From positions 15,040,904 through 15,104,903 of the forward strand of contig OZ020593.1 in assembly GCA_963971535.1 (NCBI GenBank): 64,000 nt of DNA, given 5' to 3'. Position 1 is the stretch's first letter. Every line of letters starts with the position of its first letter. Below are positions 45,641 through 57,889 of this stretch, one piece after another. This stretch comes from Notolepis coatsorum. Lineage: Eukaryota; Chordata; Actinopteri; Aulopiformes; Paralepididae. Position numbers and translations under genes: made by a program. The notes below the pieces were generated by a model. That model saw nothing but the letters and a program-made list of their open reading frames with translations. It did no database searches and was not told the origin of the DNA.

Positions 45641-48600
45641 GCCGTTTTTCCCATTCCCAGAACCGCGCACCACCTGACCATCTGATGAGCGTCACCCTGG
45701 CCTGGGGGGACCAACGAGCCACGGTGGAGGCCCTCATCGACTCTGGGGCAGACGAGAATTTCCTCGACTTCGAGTTTGCTACCCGAGCCAACATTCCACT
45801 TGAGGACCTTGTGAGGCCCTTGGAGATCTTTTCGTTGGACCAACACCGCCTGGCCGACATCTCTCAACGCACCGGCCCAGTCGTGCTGACCATCGCTGGG
45901 AACCACATCGAGAGAATCCAGTTCCTCATCACCCAATCCCCCCTTGTCCCGGTGGTCCTGGGTAGGCCCTGGCTCGCGCTGCACGAGCCCCACATCGCCT
46001 GGTCCTCCGGTACCATCAAGGGCTGGAGCTCCTCCTGTCACGCCCTGTGTCTGCAGGCGGCGTCCTGTCCCCCGCCCCGGAGGCCCGCTGGTGAGTCGCC
46101 TCCGGACCTCTCGTCCATACCTCCCGAGTACCACGACCTCTTGGAGGTTTTCAGTAAATCCAGGGCTCAGGCCCTTCCACCTCACCGCCCCTATGACTGC
46201 GCCATCGACCTCCGCCAAGGGGCTCCCCTTCCCGGCAGCCGCCTCTACAGTCTGACCGTTCCGGAGAAGAAGGCGATGGATCTCTACATCTCTGAGTCAT
46301 TGGAAGCAGGACTCATTCGGCCTTCCTCCTCCCCGGTGGCGGCCGGTTTCTTCTTTGTTGGTAAGAAGGATGGGGACCTGCGACCCTGCATCGACTATCG
46401 CCAGCTCAACGAGATCACCATCAAGAACAAGTACCCTCTACCTCTCATGAACTCCACCTTCGAGCCACTGACCCAGGCCTCCGTCTTCACCAAGCTGGAC
46501 CTCCGGAGTGCCTACCATCTTGTCCGTATCCGTGAGGGCGATGAATGGAAGACCGCCTTCAAGACCCCCAGGGGCCACTACGAGTACCTAGTGATGCCGT
46601 TCGGCCTCACCAACGCCCCGGCGGTATTCCAGGCACTCATGAATGACGTCCTTCGTGACATGCTGGAGGTGTTCGTGGTGGTGTACCTGGACGACATCCT
46701 CATCTTCTCCAGGACCCTCGAGGAACACATCCAGCATGTCCGCCGTGTGCTGGAGCGCCTCCTCCACAATCGGCTCTTCGTCAAGGCGGAGAAGTGCCGT
46801 TTCCACTCCGACTCCGTCGACTACCTGGGCTTCATCGTTGAGAAGGGCTTGACCCGAGCGGATCCTCGCAAGATCCAAGCTGTGGAGGATTGGCCTGAAC
46901 CCACCACTCGGAAGGAGTTACAGAGTTTCCTCGGGTTCGCCAACTTCTACCGAAGGTTCATCCGGAACTACAGTCAAGTGGCGGAGCCACTTACCAACCT
47001 GACCTCCCCCGCTCTGCCGTTCGACTGGTCCCCAGCGGCATGTGCTGCATTCCGCTCCCTCAAGAAGAGGTTCACTTCCGCCCCTATCCTGCTCCACCCT
47101 GACCCCAAGAGACAGTTCATTGTGGAGGTGGACGCCTCGGATACAGGACTGGGCGCTGTCCTATCCCAACGTTCTCTTTCGGACCAGAAGGTACATCCTT
47201 GCGCCTTCTACTCGCGTCGTTTCCTTCCTGCCGAGAGGAACTACGACACCGGCAATCGGGAGCTGCTGGCGGTCGTGGCTGCGTTGGAGGAGTGGCGTCA
47301 TTGGCTAGAGGGGGCCGAGGAGCCTTTTACCATCTGGACGGACCACAAGAACCTGACGTTCATCCGCGCTTCCAGGCGCCTCAACGGTCGGCAGGCGAGA
47401 TGGGCCAGTTTCCTCAGTCGGTTCGACTTCTCGCTGACCTTCCGCCCCGGTTCCCGCAACACGAAGGCCGACTCCCTGTCCCGGTTACACTCCAAGGGGG
47501 CTCCACCCTCTGAGGACCCTACTCCCATCCTCCCGGAGGCCCGAGTGGTTGGAGCCATCACCTTGGGCATCGAGGGTGTGGTTAGACGTGCCCTACGCTT
47601 CCAGCGTGCTCCAAGCAACGTTCCGATTCATCGTCTCTTCGTCCCCGACTCTGTCCGGTCCCGGGTGCTGCTTTGGGGCCATACCAGCCGGTTCGCCTGC
47701 CACCCTGGCGTCCATCGCACGTTCTCCTTCCTGGCTCGTCGTTTCTGGTGGCCCACCATGCGGAACGACGTCAAGGAGTTCGTATTGGCCTGCGCAGTCT
47801 GTGCCCGCAGCAAGGCCTCACACCAGGCACCCTCCGGGCTCTTACAGCCACTTCCCGTTCCAAGCCGTCCCTGGTCACATGTGGCGCTAGACTTCGTCAC
47901 AGGTCTTCCCTCCTCCCAGGGGAACACTTGCCTTCTGACCGTGGTGGATCGATTCAGCAAGGGGGTTCACCTCGTGGCCCTTTCCAAGCTTCCCTCGGCG
48001 GCCGAGACGGCGGACCTCCTGACTCACCACGTGTTCCGCCTTCATGGGTTTCCCCAGGACATCGTCTCTGACCGGGGGCCCCAGTTCACCTCCCAGGTAT
48101 GGCGGGCCTTTTGCAAGGGATTGGGGGCGACGGTCAGTCTTTCCTCTGGTTATCATCCCCAGACTAACGGACAGACGGAGAGGATGAACCAGAGCGTGGA
48201 GTCTGCTCTTCGGTGTGTGGCAGCCGAGAGACCGGCATCCTGGAGCCGTTTCCTTCCCTGGGTTGAATACTCCATCAATTCAATGGTCAGTTCCGCCACC
48301 GGCCTCTCACCATTTGAGGTTTCCCTGGGCTACCAACCCCCTCTTTTCCCCGCACAGGAGGCGGAAGTGGCAGTTCCCTCCGTGCAGGACCACCTCGACC
48401 GCTGCCGACGAGTTTGGGAGATCACCAGGACCGCGCTGCTCCGGACATCTGAGCGTGCCTGTCGTGGTGCCGACCGGCGCCGGGTTCCTGCGCCGACTTA
48501 CCTCCCTGGGCAGAGGGTGTGGCTCTCCGCAAAGGACCTCCCGCTTCGGTCCTCGGCCAAGAAGCTCAACCCCCGTTTCGTCGGACCTTTCGAGGTCCTG

Positions 48601-48972
48601 AAGGTACTCAGTCCGGCGGCCCTGCGCCTGAAACTTCCTGCGTCCATGCACATTCACCCTGTGTTCCATGTCTCCCGGGTTAAGCCCGTCTCCCTCAGTC
48701 CCCTTATGCCTCCAGCTCCTGATCCTCCGCCTCCCGTGTTGGTGGATGGTCACCCCCAGTGGCAGGTCCGCCGGTTGATGGGAGTTCGTCGGCGGGGCCG
48801 GGGGTTCCAATACCTGGTGGACTGGGAGGGTTACGGCCCTGAGGAGCGTAGCTGGGTCTCCCGGCAGCTCATCGTGGATCCCGGCTTGATCACTGACTTC
48901 CATCGTGCCCATCCTGGCGAGCCGGGTCGGCCTGGTCGCCGGGTGGCTCCCGTGGAGGGGGGGGTACTGTGA
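45637..48972 (+). CDS. pol: Gypsy pol polyprotein with chromodomain
   Basis: 1111 residues in one frame. In order: aspartic protease with [11 protein letters not shown] (about residue 30-45); reverse transcriptase with [12 protein letters not shown] and YLDDILIF (about 200-420); RNase H with [13 protein letters not shown] (about 500-610); integrase with an HHCC zinc-binding region HPGVHRTF...CAVCARSK (about 685-730) and a DDE core including [11 protein letters not shown] and SDRGPQF; and a C-terminal chromodomain [18 protein letters not shown] (about 1057-1074). The chromodomain places it among chromoviruses, which target chromatin. Domain order (integrase last) identifies Ty3/Gypsy. The start is taken where the frame opens next to the gag stop and is not a proven initiation site. 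Confidence 0.93.
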   Translation: MSRFSHSQNRAPPDHLMSVTLAWGDQRATVEALIDSGADENFLDFEFATRANIPLEDLVRPLEIFSLDQHRLADISQRTGPVVLTIAGNHIERIQFLITQSPLVPVVLGRPWLALHEPHIAWSSGTIKGWSSSCHALCLQAASCPPPRRPAGESPPDLSSIPPEYHDLLEVFSKSRAQALPPHRPYDCAIDLRQGAPLPGSRLYSLTVPEKKAMDLYISESLEAGLIRPSSSPVAAGFFFVGKKDGDLRPCIDYRQLNEITIKNKYPLPLMNSTFEPLTQASVFTKLDLRSAYHLVRIREGDEWKTAFKTPRGHYEYLVMPFGLTNAPAVFQALMNDVLRDMLEVFVVVYLDDILIFSRTLEEHIQHVRRVLERLLHNRLFVKAEKCRFHSDSVDYLGFIVEKGLTRADPRKIQAVEDWPEPTTRKELQSFLGFANFYRRFIRNYSQVAEPLTNLTSPALPFDWSPAACAAFRSLKKRFTSAPILLHPDPKRQFIVEVDASDTGLGAVLSQRSLSDQKVHPCAFYSRRFLPAERNYDTGNRELLAVVAALEEWRHWLEGAEEPFTIWTDHKNLTFIRASRRLNGRQARWASFLSRFDFSLTFRPGSRNTKADSLSRLHSKGAPPSEDPTPILPEARVVGAITLGIEGVVRRALRFQRAPSNVPIHRLFVPDSVRSRVLLWGHTSRFACHPGVHRTFSFLARRFWWPTMRNDVKEFVLACAVCARSKASHQAPSGLLQPLPVPSRPWSHVALDFVTGLPSSQGNTCLLTVVDRFSKGVHLVALSKLPSAAETADLLTHHVFRLHGFPQDIVSDRGPQFTSQVWRAFCKGLGATVSLSSGYHPQTNGQTERMNQSVESALRCVAAERPASWSRFLPWVEYSINSMVSSATGLSPFEVSLGYQPPLFPAQEAEVAVPSVQDHLDRCRRVWEITRTALLRTSERACRGADRRRVPAPTYLPGQRVWLSAKDLPLRSSAKKLNPRFVGPFEVLKVLSPAALRLKLPASMHIHPVFHVSRVKPVSLSPLMPPAPDPPPPVLVDGHPQWQVRRLMGVRRRGRGFQYLVDWEGYGPEERSWVSRQLIVDPGLITDFHRAHPGEPGRPGRRVAPVEGGVL

Positions 48973-50029
48973 GGTTTTTGTCCTTTGCTCACTTACTCGC
49001 TCTGTTCCTTTAAGCCTACTCGCTCTTTTCCATTTGTTTTCTGTTAATCATTTCATTCCCCTATTCACACGCTTCTTCCCTGAGACGTCGTTGATTGGTT
49101 CTCCCCCGTCCACACGCTTATCAATCACATCCCTCAGCTGTCACTGCTTGTCAATTAAGCATTCCCGTATTATTTATACCCCGTTTCCCCATTCAAGTTT
49201 TGTTGGATCGTTTTGATATTTCTGTTGCATTCGCCGTTCCTGCTGCCTGCTGTTGTTTCCCTGTGCTTTGCCTCCAGGATATTCAAGAAGCATTCCTCTT
49301 GGACACCCTTTCCCCGAGGCGACGCGCTCGCTCCATTCTGTTCCAACGCTCTTTACGCACAACACCTGGGTGAGTTTTTTATGACTGTCTTTGATCCAAT
49401 TCCGTTTTTCGTGTGTTTATATAACACTGAAGATTTCCAGCTTTTTATCAGACAGTCACTCACCCAGCGTTTAGCCTTTTTTGGATTGTTTCATTGGGAT
49501 AATATTTTGGCCTAACATCTCCCACTGTGTGTTTACACACCGAAGATATTATCACATTGGATTTGTATTTTGGGACTTCGCTCACAGTGTTTATTTTGCA
49601 CCGAAGATATCTATCACTTGGGATTGTGTTTGGAACGTTACTCACAGTGTGTATTTACACCGAAGATTCAGTCACTTGGATAACTCTGTTTTCGGGTACA
49701 AGTCACCTCTCCTGTTCACCTGCTCTGTTCCACCTGCACTCTGAGTTAACTCGCTCCCTCTCTCTCTCTCGGTCCCGCAACCACCTCGGAGATTCTGCCG
49801 AGAGAAGTCTGCAGAGCGGCTCTGACGTCAGCGTCTGCTTCCCCTGACTACCATCCCGGGAGAAGCTGCAGAGCAGCAACATTCATCCTTGCTTGTATTC
49901 CAGTCTTTGTTTGAACTCTTCCCAGTCTGTGCTGTTTATTTAGTCTTAATAAACAAGCCCTTGTTTTTGGCAACTCTGAATCCTACTCTCTTGTGTCGTT
50001 GCGTTTGGGGTCGGTGTCAAACCATAACA
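48968..50029 (+). repeat. Gypsy 3' LTR
   Basis: 1062 bp, direct copy of the 5' LTR with about one visible mismatch. Confidence 0.95.
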
Positions 50030-50187
50030 GAGAGTGTCTGCAGGAACTCCTCCCCCTCAGAGGGAATCAGGACAGAGCAATCGCTCTGAGATTTTATCGC
50101 CTCAAACCTATTGTTTCTTGTATGATAGCCATGCCCAATATACACGAGTAATTGCGATGGGATCACTGGGATCATTCTTTTTGGATA

Positions 50188-50360
50188 AATAATTTACCAT
50201 AGAACATACCACACACCATAGAACATACCATAGAACATATCACATACCATAGAACATACCACACACCATAGAACATACCATAGAACATATCACATACCAT
50301 AGAACAAACCACACACCATAGAACATACCATAGAACATACCACAGAATATACCACATACC
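50188..50360 (+). repeat. Short tandem repeats inside the MITE
   Basis: Repeats of ACCATAGAACATACCACACA and ACCATAGAACATATCACAT in alternating order. Translates as a spurious repetitive frame. Confidence 0.9.
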
Positions 50361-50461
50361 ATGCTCAACACACGATGGGTCTGCAAAAATTGCGAAAAGG
50401 GTCAATAACGCTGGCACCATTGAGTAAAGATGGGAAAACAGCGTGGCAGTCAATGAGTTAA

Positions 50462-51100
50462 AGTGGTATGTGGTCCAGTTACGCTGCTCTGATTACGTCC
50501 TCTTGAAGTCGACAGGCTCAACTTAAGTACAGTACTTGAGTAAAAATACTCAGTGGTTACTTTCCACCATTGCTGAGCTGGCGGGGTCAAAGGTCAGTGA
50601 TGGCCCGGGTTTTTAGCACAAAGCGCTGACAGGCTGCGTGGCTCTTCTGACCTAGATTGCTTCAATTAAATTCAATGAGTCGGCCGAGTGTGGAACAGCC
50701 AGCCACCGGGGCCAGTTTAAATCCCTCCCAAACTTCAATAATCTTCACAGCTTCCCCTGAAACAGTGAAGGAGAGCGAGGAAGGAAGGGGAGGTTCTGGG
50801 GGGCGGGGCCAAGGTGTGAGCGCAGCGCTGCTGTCGGGGTGAAAACCTTGTATCTCCAAATTGTAATTGTGGTTGATTTTCGTGTCTATTGCTTGGAATC
50901 GAACGTCAACGTTGTTCTCTGTGTTATGAGCAGAGGTTCCATGACCATAAGGACCGTGAAACTTGTTCAAAACCCCCAACGTAAAAACTCGTTTTTTTTT
51001 TCTTAATTCCTGAAAGGTTTACTTTGATGGAGATGCACGGTTTTCATGTGACAGCAGCTAAAAAACTAGTGGGTTTTCTCTTTTCTTTTACTTTTACAAA
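50462..51100. other. Minisatellite end and non-coding DNA
   Basis: The last partial 47-bp unit ends near 50500. At 50520-50575 is a piece of a hAT-type MITE (AAGTACAGTACTTGAGTAAA). From 50580 to 51100 I see no gene or clear repeat. Confidence 0.5.
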
Positions 51101-51104
51101 TAAG

Positions 51105-51770
51105 GCCCTTACTGGTAAGCTACCTCCCTTACTGGTAAGCTACATCCTTATACTACATCATTATTAATTAGGCCTGTGATTATAAATAATGTACCATGAT
51201 GTGACCCCATGAAGCCAGTTAGCTGTTAATAAGGCTTTACTATAGCGAACACATGGTGATTGATATCCTAATCTAATCTTTAAGGCCCTTACTACCTCCT
51301 TATACTACATCATTTATTTATTTATTTTACTACACCTCTCTATTGTATTATCTGTCTGTTAATGTCTGTCCGCTAATGTCGCACCGATAACGTCCAAAGC
51401 ATATTCCTTGTATGTGAAAACTACTTGGCAATAAAGACCTTTCTGATTCTGATTCTGATCATTATTGGTAAGCTACCTCCTTATACTACATCATTATTGG
51501 TAAGCTACCTCCTTATACTACGTCATTATTGGTAAGCTACCTCCTTATACTACATCATTATTGGTAAGCTACTGTACCTCCTTATACTACATCATTATTG
51601 GTAAGCTACCTTCTTATACTACATCATTATTGGTAAGCTACCTCCTTATACCTAATCACTATTGGTAAGCTACCACCTTATACTACATCATTATTGGTAC
51701 TGTAAGCTACCTCCTTAGACTACATCATTATTGGTAAGCTACCTCCTTATACTACATCATTATTGGAATG
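51105..51770 (+). repeat. 32-bp minisatellite around a LINE tail
   Basis: Units of TAAGCTACCTCCTTATACTA plus CATCATTATTGG, about 10 at 51462-51770 and degenerate ones from 51105. Between them, 51300-51460 holds a LINE 3' end with ATAAAGACCTTTCTGATTCT and (TTCTGA)n. Confidence 0.85.
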
Positions 51771-52102
51771 GAATGTTGAAACCTATAGAACCTGTTCTAG
51801 TGACTGGCTGGTCCTTAAGGTCCAGTTTGCTCAGAACAGGGTAAATCAGCATTTTGCTATGATGCCTCTAGCTCATGTAATGAACTCCAACAGTCCTTAA
51901 AGTTTCAGATTCTCCCCTCTGTTGCAGAGTTTACAACCTTGATCTCCAACCTTTGTCAATGAAGTTGTATCTGTTTTAGTTGATTTGTTATCCTTGCTTT
52001 TTGCCTCGCCTTGTTGTCTTATTGTTATGATTTCATATGCTTTTCTTTTTTGCTCATTTCTGTATGTCCACTCGACGTGACTGTAAACGAGGGAAACCTC
52101 AG
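51771..52102. other. Non-coding DNA
   Basis: No supported gene or recognisable repeat between the minisatellite and the next LINE fragment. Confidence 0.4.
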
Positions 52103-52585
52103 TTGACCAGAGAAAGACTTTCGTCTTGTTTACATCAGGGTCCCCCATTTTCAATTCATCATGACATTTATGACATACATAACATACAGATAGACAGTAC
52201 TGCTACCTCTATACATTTATGACATACAAGATATACAAATATACAGTACTGTTTAAGAGACAGAGATCATAAAAGAAAATATATACATTTGAGGAGGAAG
52301 AAACTGTACATTGGAGGGGATTGGGTCGGGGGGTTTGGACGTTTACCGGGGCCAGTTTCGAATTGCAGCCTCCCGTAGGTGCTCTTTGACAGCGGCTTTG
52401 AATGTGGGTAGGGATTCACATTCTTTTACAGCTGTGGGTAGGGCGTTCCACATTGTTGTGGCATAATTGCGAGACGTGTTTAGTCCCTTGTTTGAGCCGA
52501 ATCTGGGTTGAACATGATTTGTGGAACTCCCTCTGGTGTTGTGCGGTCGTGGGATTCACTGACCTTTGGGAAGTATTTCGAAGTT
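52103..52585 (-). mobile_element. LINE 3' fragment
   Basis: Matches 40.60-41.21 kb on the minus strand, including the C-terminal coding end (GTTCCACATTGTTGTGGCAT, CTGACCTTTGGGAAGTATTT). It is 5'-truncated and more diverged than the 40.5-kb copy. Confidence 0.8.
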
Positions 52586-52875
52586 AGTCATCGAGTTCAG
52601 CTGCTACCAGCTTTTTTCCGGGGCAGATCGGTTTGTGGTAAACGGAGAATATTACGATGGCTACTTGACTCGTTTGCCAGGATAGAACATTTCCCACACT
52701 CCCGGAAAAATCTGTTTAGGTGTTTGCCGTCGTCACGGTTACTGTGGTTGCTGTTCTGTTGACTTGTTCCGTTGGATATTTTACTGTGCCGAGTCTGTCT
52801 GTCCCGGGGGGGGTCCCTCCCTCTCAGCGGTGGATTCTGCTGCCTCAGTTAGTGCTCCTGTTCCCGTAGCACTAG

Positions 52876-53894
52876 CAGTGTTGTAGTACTCAAGTTAGGG
52901 CTGGGCGATTCATCGATATTATCGATTAATTCGAATGAATGATTTAGGACGATTTAGAACAATTAAAATCGATTAAAAAAAATTAAAAAATTTTGTCACC
53001 TTTTATTTTACAAAAAGTGATGTTTGGTGAAAGTTCGATTTGCACTTTATTAATCCCAATAGGGACATTCATTCTTGTTTGATGATCAAGAGGCACCTTT
53101 TATTTGTTTTAAGTGAAGTATGGTGAAAAAGCTAGTTATTGCACTATTAATCCCAAATAGGGACATTCATCTTTGTTTGATCAAGAGTAACCTTATATAT
53201 ATTATACTTTTTTTTTTAAGTGAAGATTGGTGAAAGTTAGGTTTGCACTTCAATCCCAATAGGGACATTCATCTTGGTTTGAACGTTTTTTTTTTTTTTT
53301 TTTTTTTTTTTTAGCTCTCAAGAGAAAACAAGCTATTAAAAATCGTAAATCGGATCGGAAAAAAAATAATCAGGGATTTAATTTTTAGGCCATATCGCCC
53401 AGCGCTAACGTCCAGGACTCGTAACTCGACTTGGACTCGAGCACTGAGGACTCGGACTTGGACTTGGACTACTAGAGCATTCGGACTGCATTCGGACTCG
53501 GAAAGGTGCAGACTTGGACTTGGACTTGTTAATTGATGAATACATTATTTAATTTTTTTTGTAATAGGCCCTAATCATTTGGCATAAGATATTGATGGGT
53601 GGTAGTGCATTTTTTTGTAAATACATTTAAAGTAAATAAACTCCCTTTGAAATGGTGACCGCTGTGTCATTTATGTTTAATGTAGACCTTTTTTTAATTG
53701 TATGTCAGCTCTTTAACTACGAGAGTGGACTCAACCTTGATGACTTGGACTCGGACTCTGACTCAGACTAGGGTAATGGGGACTCGACTCGGACTCGACT
53801 CGGGCTCTTCTTTGGTGACTCAGACTTGGACCCGAACACTGGGGACTCGAGACTCGACTGGGACTCGAGATTTAGTGACTCGACTACAACACTG
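52876..53894. mobile_element. GAGTC-rich element with a nested MITE
   Basis: Ends CAGTGTTGTAG and CTACAACACTG. Inverse-orientation relative of 16589-17109; both have the core TTTAATGTAGACC / GGTCTACATTAAA and CAATACCTTATGCCA / TGGCATAAGATATTG. Interrupted at 52896-53407. Confidence 0.75.
52896..53407. mobile_element. hAT-like MITE (TAGGGCTGGGCGAT family)
   Basis: 512 bp between TAGGGCTGGGCGAT and ATCGCCCAGCGCTA. Internal tandem repeats contain AATAGGGACATTCATCTT, and there is a T run near 53287-53312. The target duplication is not clear. A related end is at about 2863-2900 (GGACTGGGCGATATGATCAT). Confidence 0.7.
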
Positions 53895-54350
53895 TCCTTT
53901 TTTTTTAAATCCACTTTTTCTCCTTTTTTTCTATTTTTCTCCCATCCCAATTCCGTTTTATGCCAATTCTCCCCTCCCCTGTCTTGAACGTTGTTCGCAT
54001 ATGCCCCCCACTGGCCGGTTGTAGGGAGGATAGAAGCCTTGCATCACGTGTCCCCTCCGATACACGAGGAGGCAGCCTGTCACATCTTTTCACCTGCCAG
54101 CGCGGACTCTCATTGGCGAGGTGTAACGTGTCTCTGCTGTGCAGGCGTCCCCCAACCGACCTGTAGGAGTCGCTGTCCACAACGTCCAGATTACCACTTC
54201 CACCCGCTAACTCTGCCAATTGAGTTAGTATGACGGCCGGCCCCAAGCCGGAGGCAACGCAGACAGCCGGAGTCGAACCCGGTGTCTCTTGCGTTGGTGA
54301 CGAGCGCAATGTCCGCTGCGCCACCCAGCCGCCCACTACAACACTGTCCT
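53883..54350 (-). mobile_element. tRNA-derived SINE (copy 2) with 16-bp duplication
   Basis: SINE 53899-54334 flanked by ACTACAACACTGTCCT at 53883-53898 and 54335-54350. On the minus strand the head reads GGGCGGCTGGGTGGCGCAGC with B box GGGTTCGACTCC; same tail as copy 1. The target is the very end of the GAGTC-rich element, so it inserted after that element. Confidence 0.88.
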
Positions 54351-54539
54351 GTATTATTGACATTTGCATGTGGACTCATATCTCTTCTGGGTCCTTTGTC
54401 TTGTGGAGCAGATCAGATTTCTGCTGAACCTTTGCAGAGGGGGTGGATTACTGGTCGTACAACGTTTATACCGTTTATACAACGTACAGGTTTTGTGGTC
54501 TGTGTGAGTGTTCCATTTCCACGGGTTATACACCTGCCA

Positions 54540-55395
54540 TTTTAGATTAGATTCAAATGTATTGTCATCATAATGCAGCACAAGTACAGTACAAGGGAAA
54601 GAAGTTTGGCATCTAACCAGAGTGCAAATGTAACAGTAAAGTACAGTAGTAATATACAATGTACAGGTGATTAAACCTGGGTACAAAATATACAAATTAG
54701 TACTACTGAGTAATTGTGCTAAATCAGATGTATGTACACTGCTGCAGGGGGGGGGGGGTGCTACATCAACTCGAGGGACACCAACAAACTGAACAAGCTG
54801 AAGCTGGTGAGGAAAGCTTATAGCTCCGTGGTGGGAGTCGAGCTGGTCAGACTAGAGGTGGTGGCAGAGAGGGGGATGAGAAGGAAGCTGGCTGCTATCC
54901 TGGATAATCCCCCCCACCGCCTCTACGATGAGCTAGTCAAGATGAGAAGCACGTTCAGTCACAGACTCCTACCCCCCCCGACACTCAACTAACTGCCTTG
55001 GCCATCAGGCTCCACAACAGTGGGCAGGGACCGCTGCCAGACATTCAACTACTACTAGGAACCTCCATCACCGGGTGTGTCTGACTCCCACCTAAACGGA
55101 CAATGTATAACGTATGAAGTATACCACGGCTTACATACCGTATGCATACTGCACCTTATGTGTATATACTGTATACTTACTCAATCAGAGCATATATTTA
55201 GCATTTTTAGATTATATATATATTAGATTAGATATTGGATATTAGATTATTGGATTATATATATACTGTAACTATATTTATTGTAAGGCAAATATAACTG
55301 AGAGGGCATACATACCCTCACCTACTGTACACCTTGACCTATTTACACTGCCTACTTGCCCATATGCACATACTCAGAGTTAATTATATTGTTTT
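54540..55395 (+). mobile_element. LINE C-terminal and 3' pieces
   Basis: 54540-54730 is a LINE 3' region shared with 39.13-39.73 kb and 56.1-56.4 kb. 54740-54990 encodes NKLNKLKLVRKAYSSVVGVE and RLYDELVKMRSTFSHRLLPP, a LINE polyprotein C-terminus followed by IRLHN-like frames, then an AT-rich 3' end. Broken. Confidence 0.6.
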
Positions 55396-55908
55396 ATTAC
55401 ATGGCGTTTTAACATTCGCCAAAATGCTTGATTGTGATTGGTCAATAGCGCTCTGTTACCCCTAGCACCGGTCAATTATTTCTCGATAATTGGCCGCTGC
55501 TATGGGTAACGCGCAATAATGCCCGTTGTTAGGGGCAACAGAGCGCTATTAACCAATCACAATCAAGCATTTTCATCGCAGTCACGAAAGCTATAACCTC
55601 GTTCCCAGCTTTATCTCGCACAGCTGCACTACATCAGGTGCAATCAGACCACACCTGCCGATGACAGAGGAGCCACAGAACAACTGCGTCTGCATTTGAT
55701 CTCGTCTTGTCGATGGTGTAAAATGAATTAGGTATATTGTTAGTAAGTTAGCCATGTAATAAGCGGGATAATGTATAGCTATACTCGGTCATTGTCGCAA
55801 AATAATTGACCGACACTGCGTTCTGGAACACCGAGGCTGCGAGGCTGTCGGTCAATTATTTTGAGACAATGACCTCGTAGCTATACATTATCCTTTACAT
55901 ATTGTTTA
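55393..55908. mobile_element. Palindromic hAT-family element in a LINE 3' end
   Basis: Two nested palindromes: 55411-55576 (GATTGTGATTGGTCAATAGC near the left, its near-complement near the right) and 55769-55891 (ATAATGTATAGCTATAC...GTAGCTATACATTAT). The part to 55740 matches 1-260 in reverse. The LINE sequence ATTGTTT...TTACACTGCC continues on either side. Confidence 0.65.
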
Positions 55909-56470
55909 CACTGCCTATTTTTATTTGTACTTCTCCACTCTACTCTCATTTTATGACCTGTATCATGTCTTCTACTATCACATGTACCTGTACCTCCCCT
56001 CCCCACTCCCCCACCATGTATCTGTACCCCCCCCCCCCCCATGCTGCTATGATGCCTGGATTTCCCCAAGGGGATCGATAAAGAATTTCTTATCTTATCT
56101 TATAGTTGTAGTATAGTATGTACAGTGATACAGGTCTAAAGACATTATGGTAGTAGTCATACTGGCCAGCAGCGTAAGTCGTAAGAGAAGGATATGTACA
56201 TACATATATATAATATAGATAATAGTATCTACAGATATGTAAAAGGATTATATGCAGGTATGTACAGACAGATGTGGATAGATATATATATACGGTGATA
56301 ATAAATATATACAGTATATACAGCATTATTGTACATGCTACATCATACAGATCTATGGGTTATTTTCAGGTGTATATAGAGGGGTTATATGCAGGTATAT
56401 TCAGGCAAATATGGATATATAAATATGTAACTCACCTGTGCAGAATGCATTATAATAAACCTTATTCTGT
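55909..56470 (+). mobile_element. LINE 3' end and related tail repeats
   Basis: TGCTGCTATGATGCCTGGAT then CCCCAAGGGGATCGATAAAG and a (TCTTA)n tail to about 56102 form a LINE 3' terminus. 56105-56345 repeats the tail seen at 39.7-40.1 kb. No coding sequence. Confidence 0.6.
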
Positions 56471-56859
56471 AAGACCTTGATGTTGTGCATGTAAACATCT
56501 CAACGCGCGGAGCGACTCGACCAGCTGCCTCGTCAAACGGAACGCTGACATTTCTTAAAGCTCAGCGATGCGTGTCTTGTTATATACAGTGTATATCTAA
56601 CCTTTACCAGGGTAGGTTCTCCGAGCACGAATGTTCTTTCTCAGCCTGCTTCACACTCGCACGGTTCCATTCGCACCCGAGAGAGCTGTCCGGTAACAAC
56701 CACAGTACGACTCCGTTGGCCACTGAGCAACTCCTCTGGAGCAGTTGGGGGGGGGGGATTAAGCGCCTTGCTCAAGGGCACTTCAGTGGTCTGTATATCG
56801 AAGGACTGGAGAGAGTTATTCACTCGCATATCCCCGCCCAGAGCATAGTGGTATAGACA
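56471..56859. other. Non-coding DNA with short repeat pieces
   Basis: No gene seen. GCGCCTTGCTCAAGGGCACT at about 56763 is a SINE-type motif. Confidence 0.4.
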
Positions 56860-57639
56860 TATTAGCATGATAGGTAGTAGTATAAGTATAGTAGCATAGA
56901 CATATTAGCATGATAGGTAGTAGTATAAGTATAGTAGTATAGTAGTATAGACATATTATCATGATAGGTAGTAGTATAAGTATAGTAGCATAGTAGTATA
57001 GACATATTAGCATGATAGGTAGTAGTATAAGTATAGTAGTATAGTAGTATAGACATATTATCATGATAGGTAGTAGTATAAGTACAGTAGCATAGTAGTA
57101 TAGACATATTAGCATGATATGTAGTAGTATAAGTATAGTAGCATAGACATATTAGCATGATAGGTAGTAGTATAAGTATAGTAGCATAGTAGTATAGACA
57201 TATTAGCATGATGGGTAGTAGTATAAGTATAGTAGCATAGACATATTAGCATGATAGGTACTAGTAGTATAAGTATAGTAGCATAGTAGTATAGACATAT
57301 TAGCATGATAGGTAGTAGTATAAGTATAGTAGCATAGTAGTATAGACATATTAGCATGATAGGTAATAGTATAAGTATAGTAGCATAGTAATATAGACAT
57401 ATTAGCATGATAGGTAGTAGTATAAGTATAGTAGTTTAGTATTTTCTTTAACTTTAAAAAAATTTCAGATATTGTTTGAAAAAGGTGTGTTTTTAATCTG
57501 CAGAAAATTGGCCGGGATTCAGCTTGTCCTGACTGTGGTGGGAAGTCCGTTCCACGTTTGTGGAGCGAGGACAGAGAATAGCCTGCTTTGTTTTGATGAC
57601 CCCCCAGGAGCTCAGATAGGAATGGGTCTGATGCCGGTC

Positions 57640-57715
57640 TGGGGGATCGAACCGACAACCTTTCCGAGTCACAAACCCGCTTCTCTAACCTTTAGGCCTC
57701 GGCTGCACTAATGCT
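57640..57715 (-). mobile_element. tRNA-like SINE head
   Basis: Minus strand CCTAAAGGTTAGAGAAGCGG, TTTGTGACTCGGAAAGGTTG, TCGGTTCGATCCCCC: a tRNA-derived A/B-box head typical of fish SINEs. The matching tail type is found at about 59270-59430. Confidence 0.7.
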
Positions 57716-57889
57716 CACTGTGTGCTGCAGGAGATTCAATCTGAAGGTTTCTGAGTCTTAACCACACTTAACCCTTTCACTACCACACTACCGAAGGTTA
57801 ACCCTTTCACTAGCACACTACCGAAGGTTAACCCTTTCACTACCACACTACCGAAGGCTAATCCTTCCACTACTGTTTTTACTGCAACA

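Larger units (their letters stand above)
43817..50034 (+). mobile_element. Gypsy (Ty3) chromovirus, near-whole and young
   Basis: Element 43822-50029 with 5-bp duplication GAGAG at 43817-43821 and 50030-50034. Both LTRs are 1062 bp and differ, by eye, at one position, so the insertion is recent. Gag and pol frames overlap by a few bases. The pol frame is open from protease through chromodomain. A purine-rich GTGGAGGGGGGG tract precedes the 3' LTR. It looks whole or almost whole (at most about one break that I can suspect). It is a fossil or recent resident of the MITE that surrounds it. Confidence 0.93.
43689..50461. mobile_element. piggyBac-like MITE, split by a Gypsy element
   Basis: The MITE (43693-43821 and 50035-50457, about 552 bp) is flanked by TTAA at 43689-43692 and 50458-50461. 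The ends match as TTAACTCATTGGGCGCCA and, in reverse complement, TTAACTCATTGACTGCCA. Its right half contains ACCATAGAACAT tandem repeats (50188-50360). Removing it joins ...GGTTATGT and TTAAAGTGG of the 47-bp minisatellite. Confidence 0.85.

Noticed and set aside
50172-50453. Open frame with MVCGMFYG repeats
   Set aside because: It arises from ACCATAGAACAT tandem repeats inside the MITE.
56816-57658. Membrane-protein-like frames with ICLYYYATILILLPIML repeats
   Set aside because: They are minisatellite translation; the hydrophobic look is a by-product of the TAGTATAAG repeat.
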